Source: Triglochin maritima (taxonomy: Eukaryota > Streptophyta > Magnoliopsida > Alismatales > Juncaginaceae). From it: a stretch of 64,000 nucleotides of DNA. Shown one piece after another: positions 58,707 through 64,000 of the stretch (within the stretch, counting starts at the first letter, position 1; the number at the start of each line of letters is the position of its first letter). The stretch lies in assembly GCA_963682175.1 (NCBI GenBank), contig OY821770.1, forward strand, positions 14,414,501-14,478,500, given 5' to 3'. A program made the position numbers and the translations under genes. The notes under the pieces are model-generated. The model searched no databases. It saw only the letters and a program-made list of their open reading frames with translations, and was not told the origin of the DNA.

Positions 58707-59689
58707 ATTTCATCCCCCTTTGGGTGGTGGAGATAATGTTTATACATGCAATAAAGAATGGAAATGAATGCTTTATTTTGAAATGTGTTGATAAATGTGA
58801 ATGTATGCTTGCTTGTTTATAGTAGAACACTTCACTTGATAGGTTTTGCCACAACTATTAGACACCTCCCATGCTTGTTTAGGTTCTGAAATAACCAACT
58901 TGTGTATGTGAATGTTAATCAACTAGATTAGTGATTGGATTGATAGGTTTTGTCATATCCATTAGACATTTCTATGCATGAAAACACAACCTACATTTGT
59001 GCCCATTGAATGCATTCTTCACCATCTTATTGCATATGTACACTCACTCCACCCCTCAGGGGTTTCTCTTCCTGATTCCAACCTAGTTATTAAGCTCTCT
59101 TAGTTTAGTTTTAATCCATCGCTAGTTGCCTTCTTTACATTTGTTACTTACTAGTTTAGTGTAGTATAACGTAGCATAATCAAATCTCTTCCTCCTTTAT
59201 TCGCCATTTGATTTCGGACAAACCAGAAGCTACTCACCTCCCCGTGGATCGACCCGTACTTGTCCCATCTTCACCGACACCGTGCACTTGCGGTTAATTA
59301 ATAAAAGGTTTTAACAAGTTTTTGGCTTGTTTGCTTGTGTGCTTCTACCAATACCTACCCGTCGTAGCATAAGGTCTTCTTCCATTCTCTACTGAGTCAT
59401 TCTCTCTCATATGTGTCTTCTCGTCTTCTCCTCTATGCACATTCTGCTTTAAGTGTTTTTTAAAATAAAAAAGTTTTTCTTTCTTTTTCGTTGGACTCGT
59501 GTGGGTGCGCAGCTTTGTGCATGTCAATGTGGTCGCGAGATGTTGTGGGTCATTTGACGAGATACGACATCGATCTGTCTTTGATTGTCGACTTTTCGAA
59601 CACATCCCCATCCCGTATCCTACACAGTCCCGGGACCATGACGAGTCGTGGACCACACGAGGACAACTCAGGTTTTGGACCTCCACCAC

Positions 59690-59992
59690 CTCATCAATTG
59701 GTTCCCCAGGTTCTCGTTCGTCTCCGCGATCGATGCTACCTGAGTCGTACTGCTCTACCTTCTTACATCATATTGTTCGAGGCGAATGGGAACCACTTTG
59801 AGGTTAAGCCTTAGTTTATCTCCATACTCCCTCACTTCACTGGGAATGGTGGCCCTTATATCTTTCTCAGGGAATTTGAGGAGGTCTGTGCTATGTTCAA
59901 GCTGCAACAACTTAGCACATACTTCATCCATCTTAGGCTTGTCCCCTTTGCACTAAAGGATGATGTCAAGAAGTGGTTGTACAACAACCGAG
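59690..59992 (+). pseudogene. Partial gag of the Athila/Tat-like element
   Basis: Reads ILFEANGNHFEVKP, stop, then FTGNGGPYIFLREFEEVCAM, LQQLSTYFIHLRLVPFALKD and DDVKKWLYNN, the conserved retrotransposon gag block of non-chromovirus gypsy elements. It ends abruptly at the second LTR, so the deletion joins gag directly to LTR. Confidence 0.75.
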
Positions 59993-62057
59993 TGATTGAC
60001 ATCATATCATGCATATATTTGTGTCTTATATCCTTCATTTTTAGCCTAAGCAATGTTACGTAACGAGTTTTTTGTTTAAGTTTCAGGAATAAACATGTTT
60101 GAGAAAAAGAGACTCAAAAGGACTTAAAAACAAAGAAAATGACTGAATTGCAAGACTTATGGACTGAGAAGCAAGATGGAAGGACCCGGATGTAAACAAA
60201 AAGGATCAATGAGTAAATCAAGAAACTCCACACCATCATGAGGAGTATTTTGACAATTAAATCCGGTCCTAAACTTCAATGACTGATCCGAGTGCACCCC
60301 ATGTGAAGAATTGAAGCATTAAAGAATATATCCAAAAATGGGTCGGATCTGGGAAAAATGACCACCAATTGGAGGTCTATTTTTCTCAAAATCTGACCTG
60401 GTTTCACCTGAATATGGGTTATGCCTTTATGTATATTATGGGAATGTTTCATTAGTCCCACATTGGGGGATTGTCCCCGATTACCTTTTCCTATGACTAT
60501 AAATAGAACTCTTCATTTTCCCTTGTAATCTACCAATTGTTTGGTGGCTTTCTCTTTACTTAGAGTAAAGCCTTGAAGCAAAACTCAAGTGAAGAAGAAT
60601 GTTACTTGTAATGTGAGTCATGTAAATCAAATAATTTTGCATAGTTTTGTTTTAATGTTGTCTTCTCTTTTAATTCTTGTTTGCTTAGCTTAATTTTATT
60701 TATATTTTAGTAGAAGTAATGAGAATGTTTTCTTTTCTTAATGTAGTTTGTAGTTTAATGAGTAGTGATTAGTTTCATCCCCCTTTGGGGCGGAGATGAT
60801 GTACATTTATGTTTTGAGGTTTTGAATGTTTGACAAATTTAGATTGTGTAGTCTTGAATGTTTGTATGTTTATTGGGTTTATTTTATTCATCTACATATT
60901 GGGGGATTTTTATGAGTTTTGCCACAAGATTTAGACACTTCTCATATTTGGTTTCCTCATGTTTATTGGTTGAAATTTCCTGTTGGATATGCTAGACGTT
61001 AGTCGTATGTTTGTATTAGTGTTTTCTCGCTTGATTGATTGAAGAAACTTTGTTTTGATGAGTTTTTCCATCACATTTAGACACTTCACATGCTTAGCTT
61101 TGTTCTTAATATGAGTTCCTGGTTTTTTATGAGTCTTGCTATATCTTTAGACACTTCTCATGTTGATCATTGTTTATGATAATCAAGTAGTAATTGCTAG
61201 TTTACTCATTACTTGGTCACATTTTCTCTACTTGGAGTTAGCCTTGGAGCAAAATTCAATGTGGAGAAAAATGATATTTGTAATGTGAGTCATGTAAATA
61301 AAATAATTCTTCATAGTTTGTTTTAATGTAGTCTTTGTTTAATACTTGCATGCTTAGCTTGTTTGTTTTCTTTATCACAATATAATTAGAATGTCTCATT
61401 TCTTAATGTAGTTTATAGTTTAATGAGTAGTGAGTAGTTTCATCCCCCTTTGGGTGGTGGAGATGATGTTTATACATGCAATAAAAAAATGAAAATGAAT
61501 GCTTTATTTTGAAATGTGTTGATAAATGTGAATGTATGCTTTCTTGTTTAGAGTATAACGCTTCACTTGATGGATTTTGCCACAACTATTAGACACCTCC
61601 CATGCTTGTTTAGGTTCTGAAATAACCAACTTGTGTATGTGAATGTTAATCAACTAGGTCAGTGATTGAATCGATAGGTTTTGTCATAATCATTAGACAC
61701 TTCCCATACATGAAAACACTACCTACATTTGTGCCTATTGAATGCATTCTTAACCATCTTATTACATGTGTGCACTCACTCCACCCCTTAGGGGTCTCTC
61801 TTCCTGATTTTCATCTTTGCATTAAGTTCTCTTAGTTTAGTTTGAATCACTCGTTAGTTGTTTTCTTTCGCATTTCTTCTTACTAGTTTAGTGTAGCTTA
61901 GATTAACATACTCAAATCTCTTCTCCCTTTATTCGCCACTAGGTTTTGTACCAACCAGAATCTACTCACCTCCTCGTGGACACGACCCGTACTTGTCGCG
62001 TCTTCACCGACATCGTGCACTTACGGTAAATATAAACGATTAAACAATAGTTAAACA
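59993..62057 (+). repeat. Second LTR of the Athila/Tat-like element, with internal tandem duplication
   Basis: Starts TGATTGACATC. It is longer than the first LTR because a segment beginning TACTTGGAGT(T/A)AGCCTTG(G/A)AGCA occurs twice (from about 60556 and about 61219). The second copy is the closer match to the first LTR. The right end, at about 62046-62057 (TTAAACA), is uncertain. Confidence 0.65.
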
Positions 62058-62460
62058 TAAGTGGGGGTATATTTAATAACAGTCCGGGGTATTCTCACAA
62101 CTTGAGTTATGTTTTTGGCTAATGAAATAGGAACTTGGGGTATTTTCACCAATAGGTTGGGTTATTGTTGTTGTTTTGCTGCGTGGTATAAACAACTTCA
62201 TTCTTGGAGGGGTATTTTCAATAATACCTTGTTGGTATTTTTTAATAACAGTTTAAGGTATTTTCGTATTTAATTTAGTTTGGGGGTAATTACGAGGTTG
62301 AGATTTTTTTAGTATTAGTAATTAGGACAATTTTGAGAGCTTCAATCTGTTCATTAATTTTTTATTTGAATTTGGTTGTAGAGGTTGATACTTTGAGTTA
62401 AGTTTTAGTATAAATACTCAACAAACCAGAAAAAAATGGAGGAGTACACCAGCAACTGTC
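62058..62460. other. AT-rich spacer
   Basis: GGGGTATTTTCA-type words recur several times (62090-62280). No gene. A short plus-strand frame from ATG 62437 follows a TATA-like AGTATAAATAC but closes after 41 codons without a recognisable domain. Confidence 0.35.
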
Positions 62461-62928
62461 TCACTTTTATTCATTGTTTGAAAGCCGCCAAACAAATGAG
62501 AGCTCCTCACAAACATTGGGGGCGAATACATTCGAAACCGGTGGAGGAAAGATTTCACTAGGAACCACCACGAGTATGACTCCATACCGTCTAAGAACTT
62601 GGAGCCTACTCAGAGGAGGGAAGTTGCACTCTTCGCCTGTTCTTTCCTTGGAGACCATGTCGAAGTATGTCAATATAACCTAGAGTACATCCTTAAGCTT
62701 CTTAAGAGCTTACGTTTGCAGTTGAGCACGGATCCCAGAATTGTGCACTACATTCCTCATTCGTCTTCTCTTCCGGTCACTGATGGTGTCTCACCACTAG
62801 AAAACACAACTGGTGAAAACAATGTTCGTCTAAAGTCGCCTCATAGAACCATCCATGTTGGTAGTCCGAAGGCGAAGCGGCCAAAGTCTGCAGTGGAGGA
62901 GAGTCAAAGCAAGACAATTCGCCGTTGA

Positions 62929-63290
62929 AATGTTCTCAATAGCTTACTAGACACACCCTCTCATTTTTATATATTATGTATTAAAATCTTGTAACTTTGG
63001 GTACGAGTAAACAATGATTTGTTTAAAGGGATTTTTACTTGGGTGCACCTCTAAAAGGTGTTCATGTTTGTTATGGAACTTTCAGATTATGTTCGTATGT
63101 CGTTCGCGATATATGTTGTTATGTTATTTCTTGTGGCACACATGTATACAAAATCATGGCAATTAGTTGTAGTGAAGATGCAGTTTTGATGCAACAAATG
63201 AGGCACAAGATGCAGTCAAGAACAAACTAAAAATGCACACAATCATGACACAAATTTAACTTCAAATCGTGGCAAAGAGTCTGGCCAAGA
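62929..63290. other. Flank between FRS tail and minisatellite
   Basis: Nothing recognised. AATAAAA-type polyadenylation words are absent close to the TGA at 62926-62928. Confidence 0.35.
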
Positions 63291-64000
63291 GTGTCCAGAA
63301 CATTGTCCATTCTGAACGAGTCTGGACTGAGTCTGGACAGAGTTTGGACAATCGTGTCCAGAACCATGTCCATTCTGGACGAGTTTGGACTGAGTCTGGA
63401 TAAATTTTGGACAATCGTGTCCACAACTGTGTCCATTCTGGACGAGTCTGGATTGAGTTTGGACAAACGTGTCCAGAACTGTGTCCATTCTGGACGAGTT
63501 TAGACTGAGTTTGAACAAGCGTGTCCAGAACTGTCTCCATTCTGGACGAGTCTGGACAGAGTTTGGACAAACGTGTCCACAACTTTGTCCATTCTGGACG
63601 AGTCTGGACAGAGTTTGGACAAGCGTGTCCAGAACTGTGTTCATTTTGGACGAGTGGACAACATTGTTTAAATGTAACAAATGGACATTTCTGGGCGAAT
63701 GGACAACATTTTTGTACGAAGGGACAACAATTCTGGACGAATGGACGAGATTTCTGGATGAAAAGACAACATTATGGATGGAGTTCTGGACATGATTTCT
63801 AGACGAGATTTTTGGACAGGATTCTGGATGGACTTATGGACATGAGTTTTTGATCGATTTCTGGACGGCGTTGTGGACAAAATTTCTGGATGAGTTTCTA
63901 GACGAAGTGAACATTTCTGGACGAATGGACAACATTTCTTGACTAATGGACAACATTTCTGGACAAAATGACAACATTTCTAGACGAATGGACAACATTT
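63291..64000. repeat. Minisatellite of 52/63-bp units running off the window
   Basis: Units start with GTGTCCAGAAC at 63291, 63354, 63417, 63469, 63521, 63573 and 63625. The first two are 63 bp and the rest 52 bp, differing by an extra 11-bp GTCTGGACAGA-like block. From about 63650 the array becomes a looser series of 20-25-bp units around TTTCTGGACGAATGGACAAC. Each long unit holds GTCCAGA and TCTGGAC in inverted relation. Confidence 0.92.

Larger units (their letters stand above)
56350..59316 (+). repeat. 5' LTR of the Athila/Tat-like element, interrupted at 57173-58706
   Basis: Starts TGATTAGTAGC and ends GGTTTTAACA. The TATA box TATAAATA is at 56900-56907 in the phrase ACTATAAATAGAACTCTT, which is conserved in the second LTR at 60498-60505. 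The solo LTR sits within the sequence GAGTAGTTTCATCCCCC, whose empty form survives at 61425-61450. Confidence 0.7.
56350..62057 (+). mobile_element. Collapsed Athila/Tat-like gypsy element in the FRS relic
   Basis: Two related LTR-like blocks, 56350-59316 (about 1.43 kb once the nested solo LTR is removed) and 59993-62057, both start TGATT and carry the same TATA box and the same 3' segment (CACCGTGCACTTGCGG, or CATCGTGCACTTACGG). Between them remain a leader and part of gag. All of pol is missing. The original sequence AGTTTTTGGC right after the first LTR resembles the start of the Asp-tRNA primer site usual in this group. A clean target duplication was not found. Confidence 0.72.
52551..62928 (+). 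pseudogene. FAR1-RELATED SEQUENCE (FRS) pseudogene in pieces
   Basis: Plus-strand fragments follow the order of FAR1/FRS proteins. A FAR1 DNA-binding domain lies at 52620-53000 (MKFPDYSIANEYFQKFGLSCDF; LDHNHDMLT). A KITEA-like block follows (HITEAEKMCILTNDRASIG, 53041-53110). The MULE-derived core is at 53277-53751 (NVFWADSTSRLSFNYFSDVICFDTTYLTNKYEMP; GKQPYAIVTDQC). It resumes at 55701 (RAIINAAQTVFSNA, RLCLWHIMYKLPVKL, WVPIYLNNHFWVGT, SESMNAFLDGFL). A C-terminal tail is probable at 62599-62928 (SPKAKRPKSAVEESQSK). Stops and shifts occur at 52752, 52786 and elsewhere. A solo LTR (53752-55700) and a gypsy element (56350-62057) split it, and the SWIM region was not found. FRS proteins are transcription factors domesticated from MULE transposases. 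This copy could equally be a dead element. Assignment of the last piece is the weakest. Confidence 0.78.

Noticed and set aside
63227..63880. Several overlapping open frames on both strands in the minisatellite
   Set aside because: Unit lengths and lack of stops in the repeat create open frames in many phases. The repetitive Cys/Ser/Trp-rich translations resemble no protein and shift when unit length changes from 63 to 52 bp.

Overview
The window is plant nuclear DNA, most likely from a eudicot. It carries an ortholog of the flowering-time regulator FLD and an alpha-L-fucosidase gene of the Arabidopsis FUC1 type. Both have spliced reading frames that close exactly. FAR1-related and MuDR-type transposase genes are also present. 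The species cannot be named from the sequence. Almost everything else is transposable-element DNA, much of it nested. No rRNA, tRNA or CRISPR array was recognised.

Layout. 1-8928: an Angela-type Ty1/copia element on the minus strand with decayed gag-pol but LTRs that agree at about 99%. It is inserted in the chromodomain of a Reina-like Ty3/gypsy chromovirus (8929-13747), which keeps one LTR and an open gag-pol. 13748-15773: the 3' flank of FLD. 15774-18686: FLD, minus strand, two coding exons, 774 aa. 18748-21441: a MULE with long terminal inverted repeats and an almost intact transposase, about 60-70 bp upstream of the FLD start codon. 22700-26160: relics of a plant-mobile-domain gene (plus) and a MULE transposase (minus), tail to tail. 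27428-37229: a complete young Angela copia element with a 1370-aa gag-pol. 37846-about 41100: a Tat/Ogre/Athila-like LTR and non-coding internal sequence. 41770-46247: a MuDR transposase relic split by a solo LTR (43943-45853) that itself holds a hAT-type MITE. 47962-52083: FUC1, minus strand, three exons, 496 aa. 52551-62928: a FAR1-RELATED SEQUENCE pseudogene split by a 1.9-kb solo LTR and by a collapsed Athila-like element that carries another solo LTR. 63291-64000: a minisatellite running off the window.

How it fits together. Only FLD and FUC1 look like functional host genes. FLD encodes a SWIRM/amine-oxidase LSD1-type protein of the autonomous flowering pathway, and FUC1 a secreted GH29 fucosidase. 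The insertion history can be read from the nesting: copia inside gypsy, MITE inside solo LTR inside MULE, and solo LTR inside Athila-like LTR inside FRS. Target-site duplications support several of these steps.

The most unusual signal is an array of short dyad-symmetric motifs related to TCGGTCGACCGA. It occurs in the LTRs of three apparently unrelated retroelement families here. In two of them it lies just upstream of the TATA box. The second notable point is the MULE between FLD and its ancestral promoter.
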